From the NCBI RefSeq assembly GCF_023705585.1, contig NZ_BOQE01000001.1:3132710-3196709 (forward strand): 64,000 nt of DNA, given 5' to 3'. The notes below the pieces were generated by a model that saw only the letters and a list, made by a program, of their open reading frames with translations, had not been told where the DNA came from and did no database searches. The stretch comes from Collibacillus ludicampi. GTDB taxonomy: Bacteria > Bacillota > Bacilli > Tumebacillales > BOQE01. The translations under genes and the position numbers were made by a program. Each line of letters begins with the position of its first letter. The first letter of the stretch is position 1. Positions 37,281 to 45,358 of the stretch are shown here, in pieces.

Positions 37281-38234
37281 TTATTTCGGATTTACTTTCT
37301 CCAAATGAAAATAAGTGAAGCGACCTGTTTTATTGCGGTCGAGCGTCCGTACCGTGTAAAGGGTGAGATCGTTCTTTTGACGGCTCACTTGTTCGACGAG
37401 CCCTCTGCTGTTCCAAGGGTACACATATACTTCTTCTCCCGGTGAAAATTGAACGGGATCGAGCACATCGTTTTTCGTGATTTCGTCCGTCAAAATCACG
37501 GTATCGATCCCGCCGTTCAGTTGAATGACATTCCCGGTCACGTAATCCGCATGTTCATCGATGAGAAATTGGACGGTGCGCGTAATATCGTCTGCCATAC
37601 TGATGCGTCCGATGCGATCATGCGTTTGCAGATATTCATCCAAAAACGTTTCTTTCCACTTCCCCCTTATATCCCCCGGACACACCATATTGACTGTAAT
37701 TCCATTATGTCTTTCTTCGAGTGCGAGCGTTCTCGTGAATGAGACGAGTCCGACTTTTGCAGCTGCGTATGCGCTGCGATAACGCCAGCCACGCGCTTGT
37801 TCAGCGCCGTCAAATCCGAATGTGATGATACGGCCAAATCCTTGCTTGCGCATGTAAGGGATCACAAGCTTACTTAGGTAAAATGCGCTCGATAAATTAC
37901 TGTCGATCATATACTTCCAATCGCTGATATCCATATCGGTTGCCCGTTGACGTTGATACAAAAACGGGCCTGCGCAGTGAATCAAGATATCGATTGTTCC
38001 AAATCGTTCGATAGACTCACGGATCAAACGTTCTGCCTCTTCAAAGTACGAAACATCCGCCTGAACGATATGACATTCCGTATGGGTCGCTTGAATTTTG
38101 TTTTGCAGCTGCAGACATGCTTCCGCAGACGTGCGGTAATTCAGGATGATACGGTGACCTTGTTCCGCGAGGCGGTAAGCGATGGCGGAGCCGAGCCCCG
38201 TGGCGCTTCCTGTTATGAGAACACTCCTTCTCAT
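37281..38234 (-). CDS. SDR family oxidoreductase with extra C-terminal domain
   Basis: Residues 1-245 are a FabG-like short-chain dehydrogenase: GSATGLGSAI cofactor loop, HCAGP, YRSAYAAAKVG with the catalytic Tyr-Lys, and VTGNVIQLNGG. A further tail of about 70 residues (from about 247) is rich in beta residues (FSPGEEVYVYPWNSRGLVEQ) and looks like a small SH3-like barrel not usual in SDRs. The catalytic Ser position reads TFGFDG, so the Ser is not obvious. The ATG at 38234 has its GGAGG 24 bp away; an in-frame CTG at 38252 sits 4 bp after it and might be the real start. Substrate unknown. Confidence 0.8.
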   Translation of the reverse strand: MRRSVLITGSATGLGSAIAYRLAEQGHRIILNYRTSAEACLQLQNKIQATHTECHIVQADVSYFEEAERLIRESIERFGTIDILIHCAGPFLYQRQRATDMDISDWKYMIDSNLSSAFYLSKLVIPYMRKQGFGRIITFGFDGAEQARGWRYRSAYAAAKVGLVSFTRTLALEERHNGITVNMVCPGDIRGKWKETFLDEYLQTHDRIGRISMADDITRTVQFLIDEHADYVTGNVIQLNGGIDTVILTDEITKNDVLDPVQFSPGEEVYVYPWNSRGLVEQVSRQKNDLTLYTVRTLDRNKTGRFTYFHLEKVNPK

Positions 38235-38327
38235 GCAAAGCCCTGAAACCAGGATTCCTCCTTTCCTCTCGTTTTCTTATAGCGCTCTTTAGTAGCATAT
38301 CATAGAGTCTCCGTCGATTTTCAACGA

Positions 38328-38362
38328 AAAAAAAAGGCTGGAAACTATATTCCGCCTTCCAT
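38328..38362 (-). terminator. Terminator after the DUF1540 gene
   Basis: Read on the minus strand, AAGGCGGAA and TTCCAGCCTT form a stem around TATAG, followed by nine T. Confidence 0.85.
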
Positions 38363-38372
38363 GTCAGAATCG

Positions 38373-38579
38373 TTATTTTTTAGGTTTAAACGTATGGCAA
38401 CAAGTCATCGAACTGTTAACCGCATGATCGTGATGTTCCGGGACGCCCATCTCACCGATTTCAAGTTTATAATTTTGTGTATGTTGGTCGATCTCGACGA
38501 GAATGGCATCGGCAGCACATCTATTTTCAGCAGCCCAATAAGTACAGTTACTTACAGTACAGCGAACTTCTGTCGCCAT
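38373..38579 (-). CDS. DUF1540 domain protein
   Basis: A 68-residue cysteine-rich protein: RCTVSNCTYWAAENRCAAD and a C-terminal TCCHTF. Fits DUF1540, common in spore formers and of unknown function; the cysteines probably bind a metal. The ATG at 38579 follows GAAGGAGGA. It is divergent from rplS and ends at its own terminator. Confidence 0.88.
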   Translation of the reverse strand: MATEVRCTVSNCTYWAAENRCAADAILVEIDQHTQNYKLEIGEMGVPEHHDHAVNSSMTCCHTFKPKK

Positions 38580-38699
38580 GAATACTCCTCCTTCAATATG
38601 AGTTAACATTATCATTTCTCATTCCGGAGAGCTTCATACTTTCATTTGTCGTATGCTAAAATCTTCGTTTCATGAACGTACGGGCTATCATTTTTTCTG

Positions 38700-38729
38700 T
38701 TGTGTTTGTGGCGAAGCTTATGTTATAAT
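38700..38729 (+). promoter_or_regulatory. Promoter of rplS
   Basis: TTGTGT, 18 bp, TATAAT with an extended TGT before it. The transcript would have an 80-nt leader with several short pairing segments; L19 autoregulatory leaders are known in Bacilli, but I cannot confirm one here. Confidence 0.6.
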
Positions 38730-38812
38730 TCCATTTGTTGATCAGGGCGGTCCGCTGTCTTTCGGCATGTTTCAAAGATATGAACGCCTGTAGGGAAGGA
38801 GGCTACGTACTT

Positions 38813-39154
38813 ATGGATATTGTTCGTCAAATCACGGAAGAACAACTCCGTAAAGACATTCCTGATTTTCGTGCGGGCGATACTCTTCGCGTGCATGTGA
38901 AAGTCAAAGAGGGAAACCGTGAACGTATTCAGGTATTCGAAGGTGTCGTGATCAAACGTCGCGGCAGTGGTATCTCCGAGACATTTACCGTTCGTAAGGT
39001 TTCCTACGGTGTTGGCGTCGAGCGTACATTCCCGCTTCATACACCGAAGATCGATAAGATCGAAGTGGTACGTCGCGGTCGCGTTCGTCGTGCGAAGCTG
39101 TACTATCTGCGCAACCTCACAGGGAAGGCAGCTCGAATCAAAGAAGTTCGCTAA
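38813..39154 (+). CDS. rplS: 50S ribosomal protein L19
   Basis: A 113-residue L19, [19 protein letters not shown] at the start and [20 protein letters not shown] in the middle. The ATG at 38813 follows GGAAGGAGG. It is displaced from trmD by the two oxidoreductase genes and DUF1540, unlike the adjacent rimM-trmD-rplS of B. subtilis. Confidence 0.96.
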   Translation: MDIVRQITEEQLRKDIPDFRAGDTLRVHVKVKEGNRERIQVFEGVVIKRRGSGISETFTVRKVSYGVGVERTFPLHTPKIDKIEVVRRGRVRRAKLYYLRNLTGKAARIKEVR

Positions 39155-39191
39155 GGAAAAAGGGACTTGTGAGTCAGCAAGTCCCTTTTCC
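39155..39191 (+). terminator. Terminator after rplS
   Basis: AAAAAGGGACTTG and CAAGTCCCTTTT stem with a TGAGTCAG loop. Confidence 0.88.
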
Positions 39192-39321
39192 ATATTTGTG
39201 GCACGGCTCTTTGTTTGCAGTTGTTTATTCATTGCTACCAAATGTCGCCTTGTACCCCTTTCGATAGTACAATTTTGTCATCGGCTCTTAGAGTTTAATT
39301 AACTCATGAAAGGTGATGACC

Positions 39322-40524
39322 ATGGCACGCGTTTTGCTGATCAACGGAGGTTCCGAAGGACATATCAATCCAACCCTCGGTGTGGTTCAAGAACTTATCC
39401 GTCGTGGCGAAGAGGTGGTTTACTTTGTGGCGGAACAATTTCGTGATCGCGTCGAGCCAACGGGCGCAGAGGTGATCACGTTCGATAGCGGCAAATTTTT
39501 GGAGGCGTTCCTTGCTGGAGGAAGAAATTTTTGGGCTCGAGTGGGTGGACTTTTGCGCACCGCCGACATCGTCATTCCCAGTGTCCTGGAGCAAACAAAA
39601 GGAAAACGTTTTGATTACATCATTCATGACTCGATGTTCGGCTGTGGGCGTTTGCTTGCACAAATACTTGACCTGCCGGCAATCAACTCGTGCACGAGTT
39701 TTGCATTTCAACAAAACAGCTTTGACAGTCTGCGAGATCACCTCTCGCGCCATTTTCCAGCAGACGTGAATGAACGTGCACAACAGGAGTTTCAACAGCT
39801 GGTCAGTAACGTGCAAGCGAAATACAATGTGCAAGTTGGCTCCGCCTATGAGGTTTTCTGCAATCCTGCGCCATTGACCATCGTCTACACGTCGAAACGC
39901 TTCCAACCCGATGGAGAAAGTTTCGACGAATCGTACAAGTTTGTTGGACCGTCTATCGCTCCGCGCTCACACGGTCAATTTGATTTTTCTCATGTAGACA
40001 CGGACAACCTGATTTACATATCACTCGGTACCGTGTTCAATCAAGCAGTGGATTTTTACAAGCTCTGCTTTGAGGCGTTTGCAAACACGAAGTACACAGT
40101 AATTCTATCCGTTGGTAGACAAACCCATATAGCGAAATTGGGAGACATTCCTGCGAATTTCATTGTCCGCAATTACGTACCGCAACTCGAAGTGCTGCAA
40201 CACGCCAAATTGTTTATCACACACGGCGGTATGAACAGTACAAGTGAAGGTCTTTATTACGGTGTGCCGCTGATTGTGCTTCCCCAAAGCGCCGACCAAC
40301 CTATTGTTGCGCGACGTGTGGCTGAAATCGGTGCGGGCATCCACCTCAATCAAGAAGGCTTAACCGCGGGAGATCTTAGAGAGGCAGCGGAACGAGTGCT
40401 CAAGGATGCGTCAATCAGAAAGGTATGCGTTGAAATTGGAGATTCGTTCCGAGCTGCGGGTGGGTATCATCGAGCCGTCGAGGAAATCTTCGAGTATAAA
40501 CGAAGCGTAGGCATCACGAAATGA
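39322..40524 (+). CDS. MGT family glycosyltransferase (macrolide/UDP-glucuronosyl type)
   Basis: A 400-residue GT-B enzyme. N-terminal acceptor domain starting ARVLLINGGSEGHINPTLG; C-terminal donor domain with the PSPG-like block FITHGGMNSTSEGLYYGVPL and LPQSADQPIVARRV. Relatives (YjiC, YojK, oleandomycin glycosyltransferases) move glucose from UDP-glucose to macrolides, flavonoids or other small aglycones, which can detoxify antibiotics. The ATG at 39322 is 7 bp after GAAAGGTG. It stands alone between the rplS terminator and lepB, in a place usually occupied directly by rbgA, suggesting acquisition. The acceptor cannot be told from sequence. Confidence 0.88.
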   Translation: MARVLLINGGSEGHINPTLGVVQELIRRGEEVVYFVAEQFRDRVEPTGAEVITFDSGKFLEAFLAGGRNFWARVGGLLRTADIVIPSVLEQTKGKRFDYIIHDSMFGCGRLLAQILDLPAINSCTSFAFQQNSFDSLRDHLSRHFPADVNERAQQEFQQLVSNVQAKYNVQVGSAYEVFCNPAPLTIVYTSKRFQPDGESFDESYKFVGPSIAPRSHGQFDFSHVDTDNLIYISLGTVFNQAVDFYKLCFEAFANTKYTVILSVGRQTHIAKLGDIPANFIVRNYVPQLEVLQHAKLFITHGGMNSTSEGLYYGVPLIVLPQSADQPIVARRVAEIGAGIHLNQEGLTAGDLREAAERVLKDASIRKVCVEIGDSFRAAGGYHRAVEEIFEYKRSVGITK

Positions 40525-40639
40525 TGGAGTCGCCCCGAAGAACCAGTCAAACATCGTGAGGCTCCCAAGTTAAGACAAGAGGGGGATTTCCTCCTCCACA
40601 TTAAACGGCTACATTCAGGTTAGATGAAGGAGGGATACT

Positions 40640-41224
40640 ATGTCAGACAGCCTGCAGGAGAAGAGCGAACCTGAAAGAAAAGAGAAAGCGAAAAATGAAA
40701 TGTGGGACTGGATCCGTTCTATCGCAATCGCGCTTCTCCTCGCGTTACTGATCCGTGAATACATGTTCGCGATCTTCATGGTTGACGGGGAATCCATGAT
40801 CCCAACGTTACAAGATCATGAGCGTCTGGTTGTGAATAAATTGATTTATCACATACATAAACCTCAAGACGGGGAGATTATCATTTTCAAGTACCCGGCA
40901 GACCCTAGCAAGGACTTTGTCAAGAGGGTCATGGCAACGCCAGGTGAAACGATCGAAGTAAAGAATAATAAAGTGTATCGGAATGGACAACCTCTTGATG
41001 AACGCTATTTGGTTGAGCCGACATTGGGGCACTTCGGCCCGGTAACTGTTCCTCCGGGACATGTTTTTGCGATGGGAGACAATCGTAATTATTCAAAAGA
41101 CAGTCGCGACCCGTCCGTCGGGTTCGTTCCTTATGACAACATTGTCGGCAGGGCCGATCTCGTAATCTGGCCGTTTAACAAATTCAATTTGTTTCCATAT
41201 CAGGTTAAAGGTGAGACGAAATGA
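40640..41224 (+). CDS. lepB: Type I signal peptidase
   Basis: Cleaves signal peptides outside the membrane. One N-terminal membrane segment (about 24-46), catalytic Ser52 in GESMIPTL, catalytic Lys95 in KDFVKRVMATPGE, and MGDNRNYSKDSR. Length is 194 residues, a SipS-type enzyme. The ATG follows AAGGAGGG. Overlaps rbgA by 4 bp, so the two are coupled. Confidence 0.95.
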   Translation: MSDSLQEKSEPERKEKAKNEMWDWIRSIAIALLLALLIREYMFAIFMVDGESMIPTLQDHERLVVNKLIYHIHKPQDGEIIIFKYPADPSKDFVKRVMATPGETIEVKNNKVYRNGQPLDERYLVEPTLGHFGPVTVPPGHVFAMGDNRNYSKDSRDPSVGFVPYDNIVGRADLVIWPFNKFNLFPYQVKGETK

Positions 41225-42120
41225 CGATCCAATGGTTTCCTGGCCATATGGCCAAAGCGCGCAGGGAAGTCAGTGAAAAACTCAAATTGATTGATTTGGT
41301 GCTCGAGCTTGTAGACGCTCGCTTGCCTTTATCCAGCCGCAACCCTATGATGGGTGAGATCACGCAACAAAAACCCCGGCTCGTGCTTTTGAATAAAGCC
41401 GACCTTGCTGATCCATTGATCACACGGCAATGGGAAGAATGGTTCCAAGCGGAGGGGACTCCCGCGATTCCTGTGGTAGCGACACAGGGGGATGGGTTGC
41501 GCAGAATCGAAAGCGAAGCGAAAAAACTCGTGAAGCCGAAAATGGAAGCGATGATGAAAAAAGGGATTCGTCCCCGTGCGGTGCGCGCCATGATACTGGG
41601 AATCCCAAATGTAGGAAAATCTTCCTTGATCAATCGCATGGCGAAAAAAAATATAGCAAAAACGGGGGATAAGCCTGGTGTCACGAGAACGCAACAGTGG
41701 ATCAAAGTAGGCAAGGAATTCGAATTGCTTGACACACCGGGGATCTTGTGGCCGAAGTTTGATGATCCGCAGGTAGGGCTTCGTTTGGCCGCTACAGGTG
41801 CGATCAAAGATGAGATTCTCGACTCGGATCGCGAGGAAATCACATATTTTCTCGTTCGCTATTTGCAATCCCATTATCCCGGTGCTCTTGAGGAACGATA
41901 CAAGCTCGAAGAACTTCCTGAAGATCCATGGGATGCGGTGCTTCTGATCGGCAAGAAAAGGGGCATGATCCGTGCGGGAGGCCACATCGACACGATGGCT
42001 GCTTGTGAACTCATTCTGCGAGAATTTCGCTCAGGAATGCTCGGCAGGATTACGCTCGAACAACCGGGTAAAGAACAGACGGATCAGGATCCGAATCGGG
42101 AGGTGCCTCCGCTTGATTGA
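41221..42120 (+). CDS. rbgA: Ribosome biogenesis GTPase RbgA (YlqF)
   Basis: Late 50S assembly GTPase. Circularly permuted order: LLNKADL (G4), then GIPNVGKSSLINRM (G1) and DTPGILWP (G3), then the C-terminal ANTAR-like RNA-binding region. N-terminal IQWFPGHMAKARRE is diagnostic. Length is 299 residues. rnhB overlaps its end by 8 bp. Confidence 0.95.
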   Translation: MTIQWFPGHMAKARREVSEKLKLIDLVLELVDARLPLSSRNPMMGEITQQKPRLVLLNKADLADPLITRQWEEWFQAEGTPAIPVVATQGDGLRRIESEAKKLVKPKMEAMMKKGIRPRAVRAMILGIPNVGKSSLINRMAKKNIAKTGDKPGVTRTQQWIKVGKEFELLDTPGILWPKFDDPQVGLRLAATGAIKDEILDSDREEITYFLVRYLQSHYPGALEERYKLEELPEDPWDAVLLIGKKRGMIRAGGHIDTMAACELILREFRSGMLGRITLEQPGKEQTDQDPNREVPPLD

Positions 42121-42892
42121 TTTGAAGAAAATGTCAATCCAAGCGATCCGGAGTCAATTGGATCAGGATCCTCCCTCAGATGAAATGATCCGGTTGATGC
42201 TGCAAGACGCGCGCAGCGGTGTGCGGAAATTGGCGGAAACCCTTTTGCGGAAGAGAGAGAAAGAGTACACTTTGCAACAGAGACTGGAAAGCATGCGTAT
42301 GTATGAGCGGGAAGCGTATGCGAGAGGCTATCGTCTTGTAGCGGGAATCGACGAAGCGGGGCGGGGCCCTCTGGCAGGACCCGTCGTGGCCGCAGCGGTG
42401 ATCCTGCCCGAAGATGCTTACATCCGAGGAATTAATGATTCCAAAAAACTGCGCCCGCAGGAACGAGAGTCTTTGTATTCGACGATTTGTGAAACAGCTG
42501 TCTCGTATGGAATCGGCATCGTTGACGCGTCATATATCGATACATACAATATTCTGCAAGCAACGTATGAAGCGATGCGCCTCGCCGTGGAAAACCTGAG
42601 TGTCAAACCGGATCTGCTGTTAAATGATGCTGTCACCATTCCGTCCGTCAGTATGGAGCAGATCGCGATCATTAAAGGAGATGCTTGCTCTCAATCGATC
42701 GCAGCTGCATCCATTTTGGCTAAGGTGACGCGAGATCGCCTGATGATCGAGTATGCGAAGCAATATCCCGAATACGGATTTGATCATCATATGGGTTACG
42801 GAACGGCCGAACACCTTGAGGCGTTGCAAAAATACGGCCCCACCCCGTTGCATCGCCGTTCCTTTGCGCCGGTGAAGAGTATTTTAGGCTAG
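42113..42892 (+). CDS. rnhB: Ribonuclease HII
   Basis: Removes RNA from RNA-DNA hybrids and misplaced ribonucleotides. The N-terminal ~75-residue helical extension typical of Bacilli precedes the catalytic domain: GIDEAGRGPLAGPVVAAAV with the DEAG carboxylates, and later LLNDAV and SIAAASILAKVTRDR. Length is 259 residues from the TTG at 42113, 7 bp after GGAGGTG; the open frame starts 141 bp earlier inside rbgA. Confidence 0.95.
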   Translation: MIDLKKMSIQAIRSQLDQDPPSDEMIRLMLQDARSGVRKLAETLLRKREKEYTLQQRLESMRMYEREAYARGYRLVAGIDEAGRGPLAGPVVAAAVILPEDAYIRGINDSKKLRPQERESLYSTICETAVSYGIGIVDASYIDTYNILQATYEAMRLAVENLSVKPDLLLNDAVTIPSVSMEQIAIIKGDACSQSIAAASILAKVTRDRLMIEYAKQYPEYGFDHHMGYGTAEHLEALQKYGPTPLHRRSFAPVKSILG

Positions 42893-42908
42893 AGAGGGAG
42901 GAAAAGAT

Positions 42909-44192
42909 ATGGAAATCCTTTCTTCCTTCACCCAACTGACCGCTCGTCTGCTCTCGAATACCCTTCTCAATCTCGATGGTGTACCACAACCGGTTGGTAC
43001 ACCGATACATCGTTCCGCGAAAAAAGAGGGCGACCTGACTCCACTCGAAAAACAAGTATCGTTGCGAGAGAATCCATCTCTTCCAGTCAGCGGGACTTTG
43101 ACAAAGATCCTCACCGATTTACAGATCGATGATACAAGGGAAGCCCGACAAGTTATAAAAGAAATGGTCACAGTTGGATTGCCTGTAACAAAAGAGGAAG
43201 TCATGAAAGTCTTGCAAGTGATTAAGGAAATAAAGGGAGACGAACGCGCGGTTACCACTGCAGTGCGTATGCTTGCCTTACAAATTCCTTTATCGAAACA
43301 CACCCTTCTCGCGGTAGACGCTCTCTGGAACGGTCATCCGCTTCACGAGTTATTAGAACAAGTACGCCCCTTTCAACAGTTACTCGATGAGCATCATACG
43401 ATGAATGCACGTGGCAACACATTGCCGCCGACAATTTTTGAGCGGGAAGCTGAACGGGCGCATTCTTTTTTTGAAGAAAGCGAAACTTTTCTTTCGTTCG
43501 AAAAATGGATGAATCTCTCACAAAAAGAAAAGGCCGATATCTTGAGTCGAATGAGGGAGCGGCTCGGGTTATCACACGAGCGGGAATTGGTACGCCATTG
43601 GGTAGAGAAATCCGGTCGATCGGAAAGACACATGCGATACCGTACATGGAAGGAATTCGCCATCCATCTGTTGTATATAACAGGAAAAGAAGGTGAAGCT
43701 TCCTGCACTACGGATGAAAAGTTACAACAAGCGATTGATCACTTACTTGCCAATCTGACGGGACAACAATTGATGCATACCCATAAGGACGAGACTTCTC
43801 CTTTTTTCTATCACTTCTTTTCTCTTCCATTTTCATATGAGAACAAGAAATCGACGATCGGGATACACATTCTCGCACACAAGGATGAGAAAAGGAAGCT
43901 AGACCCTGCAAATTTTCTGTTGTGTCTACATCTTGAACTTCCTCGTACTGGAACTGTCGACGTATTTTTGCATTCGATTCAAAAAGTTATTAATTTACGT
44001 CTTCTTGTTCCTGAGAGTTCGCTTCTTCCGGTTTTCGATGATGAAATCTCAACATTGAGAGAAGGTATACGGGCGGTTGGTTATCATCTCGGCGCAGTTC
44101 GTGTGGAAAAACGTACAGCTCCTTTAACTGACGCAGATATCACCTTAATGATGAGATACCTTTCGGCGAAACAAGTGGATCTACGCATATGA
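42909..44192 (+). CDS. ylqG: YlqG-like protein with FliK-type C-terminal domain
   Basis: A 427-residue protein of low conservation. The long N-terminal part is hydrophilic and helical; the last ~110 residues (about FLLCLHLELPRTGTVDVFLH to the end) resemble the C-terminal domain of flagellar hook-length control protein FliK: beta strands, then a helix and REGIRAVGYHLGAVRVEK. It occupies the ylqG place before ylqH, whose product resembles the FlhB tail. In flagella FliK talks to FlhB, so a paired function outside the flagellar operon is suggested. The ATG follows GAGGGAGGAAAAG. Family call is from position and pattern. Confidence 0.7.
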   Translation: MEILSSFTQLTARLLSNTLLNLDGVPQPVGTPIHRSAKKEGDLTPLEKQVSLRENPSLPVSGTLTKILTDLQIDDTREARQVIKEMVTVGLPVTKEEVMKVLQVIKEIKGDERAVTTAVRMLALQIPLSKHTLLAVDALWNGHPLHELLEQVRPFQQLLDEHHTMNARGNTLPPTIFEREAERAHSFFEESETFLSFEKWMNLSQKEKADILSRMRERLGLSHERELVRHWVEKSGRSERHMRYRTWKEFAIHLLYITGKEGEASCTTDEKLQQAIDHLLANLTGQQLMHTHKDETSPFFYHFFSLPFSYENKKSTIGIHILAHKDEKRKLDPANFLLCLHLELPRTGTVDVFLHSIQKVINLRLLVPESSLLPVFDDEISTLREGIRAVGYHLGAVRVEKRTAPLTDADITLMMRYLSAKQVDLRI

Positions 44193-44201
44193 GGTGGGAT
44201 G

Positions 44202-44468
44202 ATGAGAGAGAAACCGAAATACGCGGCTGCCCTTTCTTATAACCCTGAGACGGATCTCGCTCCGCGTATTGTAGCCAAGGGGCGGGGAGAAGTAGCGGCA
44301 AAGATTCTCGCATACGCCAAGGAAAATGGCCTGCCGATTCAAGAAAATAGGGAGCTTGTGGAGACGCTGCTGACGTTGGATCTCGGACAAGAAATCCCTT
44401 CGGAACTTTATCGGGTGGTTGCGGAAATTCTCTCATTTGTGTATCGTCTCGAAGGAAAGGGAAGATGA
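44202..44468 (+). CDS. ylqH: FlhB C-terminal-like protein (YlqH)
   Basis: An 88-residue soluble protein matching only the cytoplasmic tail of the flagellar export gate FlhB: AAALSYNPETDLAPRIVAKG, AYAKENGLPIQENRELVETL, and the C-terminal helix ending FVYRLEGKGR. The membrane part is absent and the self-cleaving NPTH motif reads NPET, so autocleavage is not expected. The second ATG (44202) is favoured because the first overlaps GAGGTGGG. It sits between the FliK-like ylqG and yraN. Confidence 0.9.
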   Translation: MREKPKYAAALSYNPETDLAPRIVAKGRGEVAAKILAYAKENGLPIQENRELVETLLTLDLGQEIPSELYRVVAEILSFVYRLEGKGR

Positions 44469-44833
44469 TGAAAGTCAGGAGGAAGGAATTGGGACGTAAA
44501 GCGGAGAAGGCGGCTAAGAATTATCTGGAACAGTGCGGTTTTCATGTAGAATTTGTCAATTGGCGTTGCCAGCAGGGGGAACTTGATCTGATCGCATGGG
44601 AAGGAAACACGCTCGTTTTTGTCGAAGTCCGATCTCGTTCAACCGCGGGACAACGTTTTGGCACGGCACTCGAAGCTGTTGATCAGCGAAAACAACGACA
44701 AGTACGTCATGTGGCCGCTATGTTTCTACAAACTTTGAAACGTCCGTTCACGTCTCTTCGTTTTGATGTAATTGCTGTCGAATTTCATGAAGGTGAGCAT
44801 GCAGAAATCACTCATATTCGTAATGCTTTCTAA
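44465..44833 (+). CDS. yraN: YraN/UPF0102 family nuclease-like protein
   Basis: A 122-residue PD-(D/E)XK-like protein: GRKAEKAAKNYLEQCGFHV, GELDLIAWEGNTLVFVEVRSR (the ELD...EVR catalytic pattern). Always near rnhB; role unknown, perhaps in recombination. Overlaps ylqH by 4 bp. Confidence 0.92.
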   Translation: MMKVRRKELGRKAEKAAKNYLEQCGFHVEFVNWRCQQGELDLIAWEGNTLVFVEVRSRSTAGQRFGTALEAVDQRKQRQVRHVAAMFLQTLKRPFTSLRFDVIAVEFHEGEHAEITHIRNAF

Positions 44834-44834
44834 G

Positions 44835-44905
44835 AACGCGTTCAAAAAGGTTGCGCGATCACTCGCATGTACATTCGCGATGAGCTCGGATGAAACTTTT
44901 TAATA
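44835..44905. repeat. Dispersed TTCAAAAAG hairpin repeat, copy C
   Basis: GCGTTCAAAAAGGTT on the left and the complement of ATGAAACTTTTTAA on the right, folding around a central ATGTACAT palindrome. It lies directly behind yraN and may also terminate it (CTTTTTAAT). Confidence 0.5.
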
Positions 44906-44944
44906 AATCAAACTTAATAAATAGAGGAAAGGGGTAAATCCTTC

Positions 44945-45358
44945 ATGTATTCCAATCCTTCCAATGAAGCAATCAAAGAATTACTGCGAAACGCAAAGAC
45001 GATCGCCGTTGTCGGCCTTTCCGACAAACCTGACCGCACGAGCTATCAAGTCTCGGCGTACATGCAAAAACAAGGGTACAAAATTATCCCCGTGAATCCG
45101 CAGATCACAAGTTCTTTGGGTGAAAAAGCATACCCGGATTTGCAGAGTGTCCCTGTTCCCATTGATATTGTGAATATTTTTCGCCGTTCAGAAGAGGTGG
45201 CTGGTGTGGTGGAAGCGGCCATTCAAGTGGGAGCAAAAGCCGTCTGGGCACAACAAGGCGTTCGTGACGATGAAGCAGCGAAAGAAGCCGTTAAACATGG
45301 GTTGTTTACCGTCATGGATCAATGCATTGCCGTCGCCCACAGCGTCCTTGTTAAATGA
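44945..45358 (+). CDS. CoA-binding domain protein (YccU-like)
   Basis: A 137-residue Rossmann-fold protein of the CoA-binding family: KTIAVVGLSDKPDRTSYQVS, YKIIPVNP, DIVNIFRRSEEV, and AVWAQQGVRDDEAA with MDQCIAVAH. Such proteins resemble the CoA-ligase subunit of succinyl-CoA synthetase but lack its catalytic domain; function unknown. The ATG follows GGAAAGGGG. The next gene overlaps by 4 bp. Confidence 0.9.
   Translation: MYSNPSNEAIKELLRNAKTIAVVGLSDKPDRTSYQVSAYMQKQGYKIIPVNPQITSSLGEKAYPDLQSVPVPIDIVNIFRRSEEVAGVVEAAIQVGAKAVWAQQGVRDDEAAKEAVKHGLFTVMDQCIAVAHSVLVK

Noticed and set aside
44202-44468. ylqH as a true flagellar export gate gene
   Set aside because: Only the tail domain is present, the cleavage motif is changed and no flagellar genes are near.
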